Below, piece after piece: positions 1 to 8,277 of a DNA stretch of 64,000 nucleotides. The notes under the pieces are model-generated. The model saw only the letters and a program-made list of their open reading frames with translations. It was not told the DNA's origin and made no database searches. This DNA comes from an uncultured bacterium. GTDB lineage: Bacteria; Spirochaetota; UBA4802; JAGODF01. The stretch is from positions 141,530-205,529 of the forward strand of contig CAKZSV010000007.1 in the NCBI GenBank assembly GCA_937921485.1, in the 5' to 3' direction. Both the position numbers and the translations under genes were made by a program. The stretch's first letter is position 1, and the number at the start of each line of letters is the position of its first letter.

Positions 1-243
1 CACCTTTTCCGCATAGCTCGTGGTATAACCGTTTTCATGATACAAATTTGTAATTTCCATGGCAAGGCGGCGAAGATCATCCTGAGAAAGGGGCACTGAA
101 TATCGTTCAATCACGGATTGAAAGTCTAAATTAACTGTTGCAGCTTTTACAGTGATTGCAGAACCCGCAGCATACACAGAAATAACCCATGCCCCAGTTA
201 TTATACAGTGTAGCAGCAAATGGTACAAGAGACGGTAAGCCAT
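1..243 (-). CDS. POTRA/TpsB-type outer-membrane protein, N-terminal part only
   Basis: The reading frame runs off the left edge of the window; only the first 81 codons are visible. It begins with a signal-peptide-like segment (MAYRLLYHLLLHC, then a hydrophobic stretch to about residue 26). Residues about 50-80 (DLRRLAMEITNLYHENGYTT) match the start of a POTRA domain of ShlB/FhaC-type two-partner secretion translocators, where a helix ending in a GY-[VT]-TS-type turn is typical. The ATG is preceded by GGAAGG five bases upstream, inside the end of the LolA-like gene, from whose stop codon it is separated by only two bases. The two are therefore probably co-transcribed and translationally linked. 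The barrel half cannot be seen, so the assignment rests on one domain. Confidence 0.6.
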   Translation of the reverse strand, partial: MAYRLLYHLLLHCIITGAWVISVYAAGSAITVKAATVNLDFQSVIERYSVPLSQDDLRRLAMEITNLYHENGYTTSYAEKV

Positions 244-245
244 CA

Positions 246-992
246 CTACCTTCCGTACGTCAGTACGCGCGTTTTTTTGGGGACGCGCATTTTGAAAACT
301 TCATCGCCAAGGGGAATGTTCAGCTGGATATTGCTATAAAATGAAATGCTGCGGACATAGCCGTTTTTTGTTTTCGCATAGACGTCAACTCTACCCGGAA
401 AAAGCACCTGGCCGATGGTGTGATAATCCCCGTACATTTCCTTAATTATTTCTTTTCCGTCGCGGTCGCGGATTCTCTTTTCGAGGAGTCGTAAGTCTTT
501 TACGGCAATAGCCATGTCGAGCTTCAGTCCGTTTTTCACATCAATGAAAAGAAAGTGGTGCGCAAGGGTAAAAAATCCGCATGGCCACATTCCCAGGTAG
601 CGGTGTTTCAAAGATTTGTCGATGCCACCCGATAATTTCGGATATAATCTTTTGTGATTTCCTGCATCAGCCGGGCCGTTTTGTATGACATACAGTATTT
701 CTGAGTCAGGCATATACCATAGAAGATTTTTTTCATTTGAAATGACCGTTTGCGTGGAAGGTTCGCTGTAATCGATTCTGAATCTGCCTTTTTTATCAGA
801 GCGGTAACGGCCTTTGTATTTTTCAATAGCATTGTTTTCATAAATGATTTGTTCAAGAGAGCAATCGATTGAGGTTATTTTATCGTTTTCTTTGATAAAC
901 TTTTGGAGAATATTCGCTTCGGTGGTTTGTGAAAAAGAAAAGGAAAGATGAAAGAGGATTAATGATACAGTGATTGATGTCGTTCTAATCAT
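246..992 (-). CDS. LolA-like outer-membrane lipoprotein carrier protein
   Basis: This encodes 248 residues with an N-terminal signal peptide (MIRTTSITVSLILFHLSFSFSQ). The body has the LolA fold pattern: a short helix, then strands containing a G(R/K)YRSDKKGRFRIDY segment at about 60-80, followed by a Trp-Tyr strand (LLWYMPDSEILYVI). Such proteins bind lipid in the periplasm; LolA hands lipoproteins to the outer membrane, but divergent members have other lipid cargo. I chose the ATG at 992 because the longer frame upstream runs back through a terminator hairpin. The partial POTRA gene follows after two bases. No LolB or LolCDE is visible here, so this could be a specialised paralogue. Confidence 0.7.
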   Translation of the reverse strand: MIRTTSITVSLILFHLSFSFSQTTEANILQKFIKENDKITSIDCSLEQIIYENNAIEKYKGRYRSDKKGRFRIDYSEPSTQTVISNEKNLLWYMPDSEILYVIQNGPADAGNHKRLYPKLSGGIDKSLKHRYLGMWPCGFFTLAHHFLFIDVKNGLKLDMAIAVKDLRLLEKRIRDRDGKEIIKEMYGDYHTIGQVLFPGRVDVYAKTKNGYVRSISFYSNIQLNIPLGDEVFKMRVPKKTRVLTYGR

Positions 993-1012
993 GGCATCCA
1001 ATGAATATAAAA

Positions 1013-1040
1013 GGAATGGCCGCCTTTCGGCAGCCATTCC
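1013..1040 (-). terminator. Rho-independent terminator after the thiolase gene
   Basis: On the minus strand GGAATGGC pairs with GCCATTCC (8 bp perfect) around a GC-rich loop and is followed by TTTTATATT. It lies 24 bases after the thiolase stop codon and 21 bases before the LolA-like start, so it separates the beta-oxidation pair from the envelope genes. Confidence 0.75.
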
Positions 1041-1063
1041 ATGAAATTCGTTCAATCAAAAAC

Positions 1064-2269
1064 TTACTCGCAAAGTTCGAAGAGCGCCGCGGCACCCATT
1101 CCGCCGCCGATGCACATCGACTCAACGCCGTATTTCGCGCCTTTTTTCTGCATCATCGTCATAAGCTGAGCACAGAGCTTCGCGCCGGTGCATCCGAGAG
1201 GATGGCCGAGGGCGATTGCGCCGCCGTTGACGTTAATGATGCGAGAATCACTGTCGGCCGCCCAATATTTCTTATCGGCAAGACCGATCTGCTGGGCGCT
1301 GTAAATCGCCTGCGACGCGAATGCTTCATTTATTTCGTAAAGTCCGATGTCGGTAGGTTTCAGACCGAACATCTTTAGAAGTTTTGGAATCGCATACGCA
1401 GGGCCAACACCCATTTCATCAGCGCGGCAGCCGGCAACGGTATAGCCGACAACTTTTGCGATGGGCTTCAAGCCGTATTTCTTAACTGCTTCTTCGCTCA
1501 TAAGCAGAGTTGCAGCAGCACCGTCGGTGGTCTGCGAGGAGTTTCCTGCAGTCACGGAACCGGTTGATGCGAAGGCAGGTTTCAGCTTCTTGAGGCCTTC
1601 AAGTGTGGTATCCTTGCGGACGCCATCGTCGAAATCCTGCATCTTGATCACTTTCTCGTACTTCCCGTCTTTATACACATACGAAACAGCCGGAGTAGGT
1701 ACAATCTCAGTGTATAAGCCCTTTTCCTGCGCAGCAGCAGCTTTCATCTGGGAATTGAATCCGAATTCATCCTGCATCTCACGGGTGATGTTGTAGCGTT
1801 TCGCTACATTTTCCGCTGTCATGCCCATGGATATATAGACGTCCGGGTTCTCCATCGCCCATTCAGGATGAGGCCGCGGCATATTTCCGCCCATGGGAAC
1901 GATTGACATGGATTCAAGGCCGGCACCGATCGCAACATCGCACCAGCCGGCTTTAATACGCATTGCCTGTAGGGCAATCGCTTCAAGCCCGGAAGCACAG
2001 AATCGGTTAACAGTAGCGCCACAGGTGGCATCGGGGAATTTCGCCATCTGAGCTGCAATCCGCCCGATATTCAAGCCCTGTTCAGCCTCAGGGAAAGCGC
2101 ATCCAACCATGATGTCTTCTACCGCATCTTTTGGAACGCCTTTGCTTCTTTCCATCAGACCGTTGAGCGCTGTCACCAGCAGGTCTTCAGGCCTCGTGTT
2201 TGCAAAAGCTCCTTTGGACCTTCTGCAGCCCGGGGTTCTTACTGAAGTAACTATATACGCTTCTCTCAT
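1064..2269 (-). CDS. fadA: Acetyl-CoA acyltransferase (3-ketoacyl-CoA thiolase)
   Basis: A 401-residue thiolase, full length for the family. It cleaves 3-ketoacyl-CoA to acetyl-CoA and a shortened acyl-CoA, the last step of fatty-acid beta-oxidation. The nucleophile Cys91 lies in NRFCASGLEAI; the C-terminal motifs GGAIALGHPLGCTGA (active His) and CIGGGMGAA (second active Cys) are intact. It starts at an ATG behind AGGAGG. It follows the multifunctional FadN-type gene by about 26 bases in the same direction, the usual FadN-FadA pairing, so it is likely degradative rather than a biosynthetic acetoacetyl-CoA thiolase. A terminator closes the unit. Confidence 0.93.
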   Translation of the reverse strand: MREAYIVTSVRTPGCRRSKGAFANTRPEDLLVTALNGLMERSKGVPKDAVEDIMVGCAFPEAEQGLNIGRIAAQMAKFPDATCGATVNRFCASGLEAIALQAMRIKAGWCDVAIGAGLESMSIVPMGGNMPRPHPEWAMENPDVYISMGMTAENVAKRYNITREMQDEFGFNSQMKAAAAQEKGLYTEIVPTPAVSYVYKDGKYEKVIKMQDFDDGVRKDTTLEGLKKLKPAFASTGSVTAGNSSQTTDGAAATLLMSEEAVKKYGLKPIAKVVGYTVAGCRADEMGVGPAYAIPKLLKMFGLKPTDIGLYEINEAFASQAIYSAQQIGLADKKYWAADSDSRIINVNGGAIALGHPLGCTGAKLCAQLMTMMQKKGAKYGVESMCIGGGMGAAALFELCE

Positions 2270-2295
2270 ATTATCCTCCTGTAATAATATTAAAA

Positions 2296-4722
2296 TTAAA
2301 TCATGAGCGGCTTGCCGGTATTCATGATATGCTCAGCCATCTTTTGCGTATTTTCAGTCTTCCAGAGGTCAACAAAAGCTTCACGCTCGAGGGTCATGAG
2401 ATATTCTTCATCAACCAGCGTACCGCAATTCACGAGACCACCCGCCATACAGAAGGCAATACGCTTCGCAATGGTTTCCATATGCGGAGTAATGTAGCCG
2501 CCGCCTCTCATATTGAGAAGTTCGGCATGCACCATACCGATTGCTTCGCGTCCCATGACGGGAATCTTCTTCTTTCTCGGAGGCACATAGCCTTCGTCGA
2601 GCATCTTGAGGACTTCTTTCTTCGCTTCGCCGATGATGTAGTCCTTGTTGAAAACGATCCTGTCTTTGGGGCCAAGGAAACCGTTCGCACGCGCTTCAGC
2701 CGCGGACATCGATACCTTCGCCTGGGCAACATTCATAAACGCGGGTATGAAATATCCGCCAAAGTCGGTGAGTTTTGCCGGACCGGGCACCGAGTCCATA
2801 AATTTGCGCCAGAGGTTGATCATACCGCAACCGCCGGGAACAAGGCCGGCGCCTATTTCCACAAGACCCATGTATAATTCCGCATGGGCGACGATCTTAT
2901 CGCAGGCAAGGCAGACTTCGCAGCCACCGCCGAGCGTCATTCCGTAGGGGGCAGCGACGATTGGGAACGGAGCATAGCGAATGCCCATGATACCCGCATG
3001 CACGTTGCGGATGAACTGATCGATTTCAGAAAATTTGCCGGAACGAGCAAGGCCAAGCATATACGAGAGGTCACCGCCCGCGGAGAAAGCACCGGGGATG
3101 CCGGGCGCCTGGTTGCCGATGACCATGCCGACGCCGTTTTTGTACACATACATCGCGGCTTCGGTCATGAAATCGACCATATTCTTGTTGATGGCGTTCA
3201 TCTTCGAATGGAATTCGAGGTCGAACACGCCATCGCCGATGTCGATGAGAGAGCAGGAATCGTTCGACATAACCACGTTCTTCTTGTCGGCCTTAAAGAC
3301 TTCAAGGAACAGGCAGTTTTCGCTGAAAATGATCGGCTTATATTCCTGTTTTATCAGGTCGTAGTAGTACTTCTTGCCGCCTTCGATTTTGTAAAAGGTT
3401 TTGTTTCCTTTTTTCAGCATCGTCTTGATGCTTTCGGGAATCGTCAGTCCGTCGGCCTCCATCTTCTTGACGGATTCCTCCAGGCCGATGTTGTCCCACA
3501 TTTCGAAGGGGCCGGCTTCCCACGCATATCCCCATTTCATCGCGTTGTCGATGCCGACGATTGTGTCGGAAATCTCAGGTATGCGGTTGGCGGTGTAAAT
3601 CGCCGCACGGGAAATGAGCTTCCACGCAAACTGCGAAGCCTTGTCGTCGCTGAAGAGAATGGCCTTTTGTTTTTCAGCAAGCGTTTTCGCTTCTTTTGCT
3701 TTCTTTGCGCATTCGGGAACAACGGCTTTCTTGTCGAATTCCTTGTGCTCGCCGGTCTTTACGTCGATGACTTTCTTAATCTTCTTCCAGGTTGCAAGAT
3801 CGACTTCGCTCTTGTAGAAACCGCCCTGGTCTTTGGTTTTGTTGCCGAGCATCTTTTTGGCAATCATGTCTTTTACGAACTGCGGGAACTGATACACATC
3901 GCGCTGTTCATCATTGACAAGAAGCTGATAGGAGTTTTCTGAAAGATGCCCGATTGTATCGAGACCAACAAGGTCTGCGAGGCCGAAAAGAGCGGTTTTC
4001 GGAAGACCAAACGTGGGTCCAAACATCGCGTCGATTTCGGGTATCGTCACATCGGCATCTTTGAGAAGACGGAACGCTTCAGCGATGAAATACACACCAA
4101 TACGGTTTCCGATAAAGTTCGGCGTGTCTTTCGCCCACACGATTCCTTTTCCGAGTACTTTTTCTCCCCACTGTTCTACGAATTTGCATATTTCAGGATC
4201 GGTATCCGGCCCTGCGACAAGTTCGAGAAGCTTCATGTAGCGAACAGGGTTGAAGAAATGGAGGATAACAAAATTCTTTTTGAACTGAGCGCTACGTCCT
4301 TCGGCCATTTTTGCAAGAGGGAGACCTGAGGTGTTTGAAGCAATGATGCAGGTTGGCTTCATCACCTTTTCAACGCGTTCAAAAAGGCTCTGCTTGATTT
4401 TTAAATTTTCAACAACAACTTCAAAAATAATGTCAACGTCTTTTAACTTATCGAAATCGTCTTCGAGGTTCCCGATGGAAATCAAATCGGGGTCGGTCTT
4501 CTTGTCCATGAAGAGGCCGGGTTTCGCTTTCTTCGCACCTTCCAGACCGGCTTTCACTATTCTGTTGCGGGCATCTTTATTGTCCTTTTCCTCGGGCTTA
4601 AGGTCGAAGGGTACAATGTCCAGCAATAGAGTAGGAATTCCGGCGCTCGCGCAGAGAGCTGCGATTCCTCCCCCCATGATACCGGAACCGATTACAGCTG
4701 CTTTTTCGATCCGTCTTACCAT
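2296..4722 (-). CDS. fadN: 3-hydroxyacyl-CoA dehydrogenase / enoyl-CoA hydratase, FadN type
   Basis: An 808-residue fusion that carries out hydration of enoyl-CoA and NAD-dependent oxidation of 3-hydroxyacyl-CoA. The dehydrogenase comes first: Rossmann motif GSGIMGGGIAALCASAG at about 12-28, then the HFFNPVRYMKLLELV catalytic region and DTPNFIGNRIG. The crotonase half is C-terminal (about 490-720), with an oxyanion-hole-like GAFSAGGDLSYML and GMTLGGGCEV. This order (dehydrogenase first) is that of Bacillus FadN rather than E. coli FadB, where the hydratase comes first. The start ATG has AGGAGG about six bases upstream. The thiolase follows directly. No acyl-CoA dehydrogenase or ligase is encoded nearby. 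Confidence 0.92.
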   Translation of the reverse strand: MVRRIEKAAVIGSGIMGGGIAALCASAGIPTLLLDIVPFDLKPEEKDNKDARNRIVKAGLEGAKKAKPGLFMDKKTDPDLISIGNLEDDFDKLKDVDIIFEVVVENLKIKQSLFERVEKVMKPTCIIASNTSGLPLAKMAEGRSAQFKKNFVILHFFNPVRYMKLLELVAGPDTDPEICKFVEQWGEKVLGKGIVWAKDTPNFIGNRIGVYFIAEAFRLLKDADVTIPEIDAMFGPTFGLPKTALFGLADLVGLDTIGHLSENSYQLLVNDEQRDVYQFPQFVKDMIAKKMLGNKTKDQGGFYKSEVDLATWKKIKKVIDVKTGEHKEFDKKAVVPECAKKAKEAKTLAEKQKAILFSDDKASQFAWKLISRAAIYTANRIPEISDTIVGIDNAMKWGYAWEAGPFEMWDNIGLEESVKKMEADGLTIPESIKTMLKKGNKTFYKIEGGKKYYYDLIKQEYKPIIFSENCLFLEVFKADKKNVVMSNDSCSLIDIGDGVFDLEFHSKMNAINKNMVDFMTEAAMYVYKNGVGMVIGNQAPGIPGAFSAGGDLSYMLGLARSGKFSEIDQFIRNVHAGIMGIRYAPFPIVAAPYGMTLGGGCEVCLACDKIVAHAELYMGLVEIGAGLVPGGCGMINLWRKFMDSVPGPAKLTDFGGYFIPAFMNVAQAKVSMSAAEARANGFLGPKDRIVFNKDYIIGEAKKEVLKMLDEGYVPPRKKKIPVMGREAIGMVHAELLNMRGGGYITPHMETIAKRIAFCMAGGLVNCGTLVDEEYLMTLEREAFVDLWKTENTQKMAEHIMNTGKPLMI

Positions 4723-5066
4723 AAATACCTCCTGAAATGTTGTAATAGATATAGCCCATCGCTACGTATCCGTTCACATGAGGCCCATACCATGCCAATT
4801 CTGCGGGGCAGGGGATAATTGTCAATAGTAATTGCGATGCTTTTATAATGTGTTTTATTTTTTTTCAAAATTTACAAATACGTCAAAATATTTACATCAT
4901 AAATATAATATAAATGATAATAAATATTATTAATAATTTTTATTATGTTAATAATTTCAATTAAAGAAACGAGGTTTTATGTATAACATGGAAAAGCAAT
5001 CGTAAAAAATGTATTGACATGAAATTACATGCTACATTGTGTGTTGTACACGAATGATCGTATACT
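4723..5066. other. AT-rich intergenic region with divergent promoters
   Basis: No gene is visible in these 344 bases. The right two thirds are very AT-rich. A TTGACA on the plus strand at 5014-5019 lies about 50 bases before tRNA-Cys and may be its -35 box, but no convincing -10 follows at 17 bases. On the minus strand a TTGACA (4825-4820) faces the fadN start; its -10 match is also weak. Confidence 0.4.
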
Positions 5067-5139
5067 GGCGCCGTACCCAAGTGGCTAAGGGAGAGGTCTG
5101 CAAAACCTTTATGCAGCGGTTCGAATCCGCTCGGCGCCT
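5067..5139 (+). tRNA. tRNA-Cys (GCA)
   Basis: A 73-base cloverleaf: acceptor stem GGCGCCG pairs with CGGCGCC, the anticodon loop contains GCA within TCTGCAAAA, and the T arm is GCGGTTCGAATCCGC. The discriminator base is T, the identity base of tRNA-Cys. CCA is not encoded. Confidence 0.95.
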
Positions 5140-5169
5140 CATCAGCATCCGCAATCTCGCCATTTTTTA

Positions 5170-5255
5170 GCCCAAGTGGTGGAATAGGTAGACACAAGGG
5201 ACTTAAAATCCCTTGGACATTCATGTCCGTGCCGGTTCAAGTCCGGCCTTGGGCA
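5170..5255 (+). tRNA. tRNA-Leu (TAA)
   Basis: An 86-base class II tRNA with a long variable arm. Acceptor GCCCAAG pairs with CTTGGGC, the anticodon loop is CTTAAAA (anticodon TAA at 5204-5206), and the T arm is GCCGGTTCAAGTCCGGC. The discriminator is A as expected for Leu. It follows tRNA-Cys by 30 bases, so the two probably share a transcript. Confidence 0.95.
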
Positions 5256-5267
5256 CGTAATTCGAAA

Positions 5268-5897
5268 TTACAATGAGTCCTCATCGTTTTCTTTTGCATC
5301 AATCACCGACTTTTTTTCTTTGTTCTCTGCCGGCTGCGATGCTGGAGGTGTAGTGTGAAAGCTCTCGTCCAAAGCATCGTTCGGAGCAATCTCAAAACTC
5401 GAAAGCGCAATATTGAAGTATTTTTCATGTTTATAAAATGAACGCAGGGAAGATTTGCAGTCCACTATGTATATTATATTGCCACTCTGGCTGATTAGCG
5501 TTCGCTGGAGAACTTTTTTCTTGTTGGAACGATATTCGAATACGAGAAGTTTATCTCGAATATTTTTCCTTATGTGAATTTTTTCTGTTTCAATGATATT
5601 ATCAAGAAGTGGATCTATTGCCCTCAGGTTCCACCGTCGCTTCCAGACAGTAGTTTCAATATTAGTATCTTCCGCGGCGAAAGCCCTCACGCGAATCTCA
5701 GCATCGGCGGAAAACGACACAAATATATGTTTTTTCTCAAGCGTAATCTCGTCCGTCTCCCAGTGCGCGGGTACGGTGATTTCATATTTGAATTTATCGC
5801 ATCGTTGTTTAATGAACTGGTGATCTCCCACTGACGATGAAGAGTGAAATTGAAATACAGGTAAAAGCAGTATACAATAAAGTCTGCGATTTTTCAT
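5268..5897 (-). CDS. Secreted protein of unknown function
   Basis: I do not recognise a family. The 209-residue protein starts with MKNRRLYCILLLPVFQFHSS, a signal peptide, behind a GGAGG seven bases upstream; the longer frame from 5924 lacks such a site. The body alternates short strands and has one segment (KLLVFEYRSNKKKVLQRTLI) typical of small beta-rich periplasmic domains that are fitted to PsbP/DUF1795-like folds, but this is a weak impression. The C-terminal 35 residues are polar and disordered (PPASQPAENKEKK). It lies 27 bases after the LOG-family gene and is probably the last gene of that unit. Confidence 0.6.
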   Translation of the reverse strand: MKNRRLYCILLLPVFQFHSSSSVGDHQFIKQRCDKFKYEITVPAHWETDEITLEKKHIFVSFSADAEIRVRAFAAEDTNIETTVWKRRWNLRAIDPLLDNIIETEKIHIRKNIRDKLLVFEYRSNKKKVLQRTLISQSGNIIYIVDCKSSLRSFYKHEKYFNIALSSFEIAPNDALDESFHTTPPASQPAENKEKKSVIDAKENDEDSL

Positions 5898-5924
5898 TAA
5901 TTCCTCCATGTCATCGAGCAGCAA

Positions 5925-6701
5925 TCACGTTCGTGATGCGGCGTCATTTTCTTTGACGATATGCTGAACTTCCTTGATCATAGGTACAAGAATCGACTTT
6001 AAATATGAAAAACCTTCCTCGGCCGTAGAAAAATATTTAAAAAGCGATACGTCTTCCGGCGATATCAATCCGCATGACGCAAGTTTATCGAAGTTGATGA
6101 CATCTTTCCAGAATTCTTCATCGCACAGAAGAATTGGTATATCGGTTTTTTCGAGCTTTTTTGTTTGTTTTAGCGTGAGAACTTCAAAAAATTCATCGAG
6201 CGTGCCGAAACCGCCGGGAAACACGACCAATGCTTTTGCGTGATACAAAAACCAGAGCTTTCTCATGAAAAAATAGTGAAATTCAAAATTCAATTCAGGT
6301 GTGATATATTGATTGGGGTATTGTTCAAAAGGAAGCGAGATATTGTATCCTATGGTTTTTTCTCCTGCGCGGCTGGCACCTCGATTTGCCGCTTCCATAA
6401 TTCCAGGACCACCGCCGGTGCAGATATTGAACGTAAATTCCGGTTTTTCCATTGATTTCGACCAGCTTGCAAGACGGAAGGCGAGATCTTCCGCGATATC
6501 ATAATATTTATGCATATTGGCTTCGGCTGAGCCGCCGGGGCAGATGCGGGCCGACCCGAAAAAAACAATCGTGTTGATGATGCCATTTTCCTGAAGCCGT
6601 TTTTCAGGTTCCAAATACTCGCAAAGAATGCGCACCGTGCGCGCATTTCTTGATTTCATAAAGGTGTCGTTATTGTATGCTTTGGGTGATTTGACGTTCA
6701 T
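5925..6701 (-). CDS. LOG-family (TIGR00730-like) nucleotide phosphoribohydrolase
   Basis: A 258-residue Rossmann-fold protein. The family motif PGGFGTLDE is at 162-170 with the preceding MRK segment at 146-148 and a GGGPGIMEAANRGA loop at 97-109. Members hydrolyse nucleoside 5-prime-monophosphates, often cytokinin-type, to free base and ribose phosphate; older databases call them lysine decarboxylase-like, which is misleading. The ATG overlaps the stop codon of the anti-sigma ATPase gene (TAATG), so the two are translationally coupled. The N-terminal 40 residues are longer than in short LOG proteins. The exact substrate cannot be told from sequence. Confidence 0.85.
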   Translation of the reverse strand: MNVKSPKAYNNDTFMKSRNARTVRILCEYLEPEKRLQENGIINTIVFFGSARICPGGSAEANMHKYYDIAEDLAFRLASWSKSMEKPEFTFNICTGGGPGIMEAANRGASRAGEKTIGYNISLPFEQYPNQYITPELNFEFHYFFMRKLWFLYHAKALVVFPGGFGTLDEFFEVLTLKQTKKLEKTDIPILLCDEEFWKDVINFDKLASCGLISPEDVSLFKYFSTAEEGFSYLKSILVPMIKEVQHIVKENDAASRT

Positions 6702-7336
6702 TAATCGTATCGCCTTTTCCTTTTTAGATTGAGTATGGTGCCATCGGTGTGTTCGGAAACGGAGGCAGACAATATCTTCTGTTTGTCGATGAGGTCGATT
6801 GTCACGGAATCCATAAATGCGAGTATTATTTTTAATCCGGCGCCAATGCCTTTTAGTGGAATTTCCTTGCCGTTTAATCGCACGGTTATTTTCTTTTTTT
6901 CTGAATCGGTTGCGTAGCGTATAATCTGATCATGGTAATCGGTTGATTCGCTATTGGGAATGATGCCGATGAGCGATTCTATGTCCAGGCCGCAGCCGTG
7001 GTCGATGATTGTCGCATTGAAGTCTCTTTCGGTGATGTTGTATCTGACGGTAATTTCCCGCCTTTCCTCAAGGCATCCGCATTCAGCGGCGCTTCTTTTC
7101 TTACGGATTGTTTCCTGTACCGCGTTGGTAATGGCTTCATCCATCGAGAGAATTATTTCATCGATTTCTTCACGCGGATATTCCATTATATTGAGATTTT
7201 CAACAAGAGAATTTATCACAGACGATACGACCGACGTGTCGGCTGAATAACTATCTAAAAAATTTATTTCTTTCTTCTTGCCACTTTTTCTCGTATCAAC
7301 CATTGCAGGTTCTGAACAAGTAATGATAGTAGCCAT
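6701..7336 (-). CDS. Anti-sigma regulatory factor-type ATP-binding protein (RsbW/SpoIIAB-like)
   Basis: About 211 residues with a single HATPase_c_2 domain. The N box is visible as DEIILSMDEAITNAVQET, the G1 box as DHGCGLD, and the G2 box as KGIGAGLKII, which is the arrangement of GHKL serine kinases that sequester sigma factors or phosphorylate STAS anti-anti-sigma proteins. The first 40 residues are extra. I prefer the ATG at 7336; a TTG at 7354 is possible and neither has a strong ribosome site. No sigma factor or STAS partner is in the window, so its target is unknown. It overlaps the LOG-family gene. Confidence 0.8.
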   Translation of the reverse strand: MATIITCSEPAMVDTRKSGKKKEINFLDSYSADTSVVSSVINSLVENLNIMEYPREEIDEIILSMDEAITNAVQETIRKKRSAAECGCLEERREITVRYNITERDFNATIIDHGCGLDIESLIGIIPNSESTDYHDQIIRYATDSEKKKITVRLNGKEIPLKGIGAGLKIILAFMDSVTIDLIDKQKILSASVSEHTDGTILNLKRKRRYD

Positions 7337-7402
7337 GACAGGCTGTATATTCAATAATAAACTTACTGTAAGTCGTCAATCAATATTTGTCCTATTGTGC
7401 AA

Positions 7403-8272
7403 TTAATCAAGTTTCGCATTTTTTGCACAACGAAAGCCAAAATGATGAAACGGCTGATTGGATGCATAATGAGGCCGCCTGTTGAATGCGAGTGCATAGA
7501 TGCCGTCCCACCACCAGGATCCGCCGCGAACGACCTTCTTTAGATGGCCAGAGCAATTTATTTCGCCGTTGCAGGGCCCTTTCGGATCCCTGCCCATGCA
7601 CGCCGAACCGCATTTTTCATAGCTTTCGCTGTACCAGTCGTTCACCCATTCCCATGAGTTTCCTGCCATATCGTACAGTCCGTAGCGGTATGACGGGCGG
7701 GAGCCCACATCCGAGGTGGTACTGCTACCGCAACCTTTTTTCCCTTTTTCCTGAATTATTGCTTTCGAACAGTCCGCAGGTTCATTTCCCCAGGGATACA
7801 AATCGCCTTCATCTCCCCTTGCGGCTTTTTCCCATTCCGCTTCCGTCGGCAGGCGTTTCCCCGCCCATTTGCAATACTCGTAAGCATGATACCAATTGAC
7901 CCCGAGCATTGGCTGATTCGGTCTGCTGTAGCCCCGATAATTCGGTTTGGCGGGTTTGCAGCCGCCGGCCTTCACGCACTCCTGGTATTGCGAAAATGTT
8001 ACTTCGAAGATGTCCATAAAAAAAGTGCTTACTTCCACAGTGCTTTCCGGAAATTCATCTTTCACTTTCCTCCCGCTGTCTTCATCGACAGAGGTGCGGT
8101 TGCTGCCGCGTATGAATGCGCCTCCCGGAATGCATCTCATGCCTTCCGGAATCTTTAAAGATGCGCAGGGAAGATGGCCATCGGTGTTTCCATTTGCACG
8201 CATATTGCATGCAAGAACAGCGCACAAAAATATCATTACAAGAAAAAGTATTTGTCGATGTGGTACATACAT
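7403..8272 (-). CDS. SUMF1/FGE-fold lipoprotein, non-catalytic type
   Basis: This 289-residue protein has a lipoprotein signal ending VLAC at about residue 22, then a formylglycine-generating-enzyme fold: CIPGGAFIRGS, MLGVNWYHAYEYCKWAGKRL, PTEAEWEKAARG, LYDMAGNSWEWVNDWY and VVRGGSWWWDG, ending HHFGFRCAKNA. The paired active-site cysteines that real FGE carries after the RGGS motif are absent, so it should not modify sulfatases. Ten or so other cysteines could form disulfides. The ATG is preceded by AAGGGA and lies five bases after the previous gene. Such lipoproteins are common in spirochaetes and planctomycetes; their roles are mostly unknown. Confidence 0.85.
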   Translation of the reverse strand: MYVPHRQILFLVMIFLCAVLACNMRANGNTDGHLPCASLKIPEGMRCIPGGAFIRGSNRTSVDEDSGRKVKDEFPESTVEVSTFFMDIFEVTFSQYQECVKAGGCKPAKPNYRGYSRPNQPMLGVNWYHAYEYCKWAGKRLPTEAEWEKAARGDEGDLYPWGNEPADCSKAIIQEKGKKGCGSSTTSDVGSRPSYRYGLYDMAGNSWEWVNDWYSESYEKCGSACMGRDPKGPCNGEINCSGHLKKVVRGGSWWWDGIYALAFNRRPHYASNQPFHHFGFRCAKNAKLD

Positions 8273-8277
8273 TGGTA

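Noticed and set aside
2884..3942. A long open frame (352 codons) on the plus strand opposite fadN
   Set aside because: It is antisense to a clear FadN-type gene, has no recognisable domain and its openness follows from the codon use of the real gene.
7403..8272. True formylglycine-generating enzyme (sulfatase activator)
   Set aside because: The paired active cysteines after RGGS are missing and the protein is a lipoprotein; the same holds for 50575-51441.
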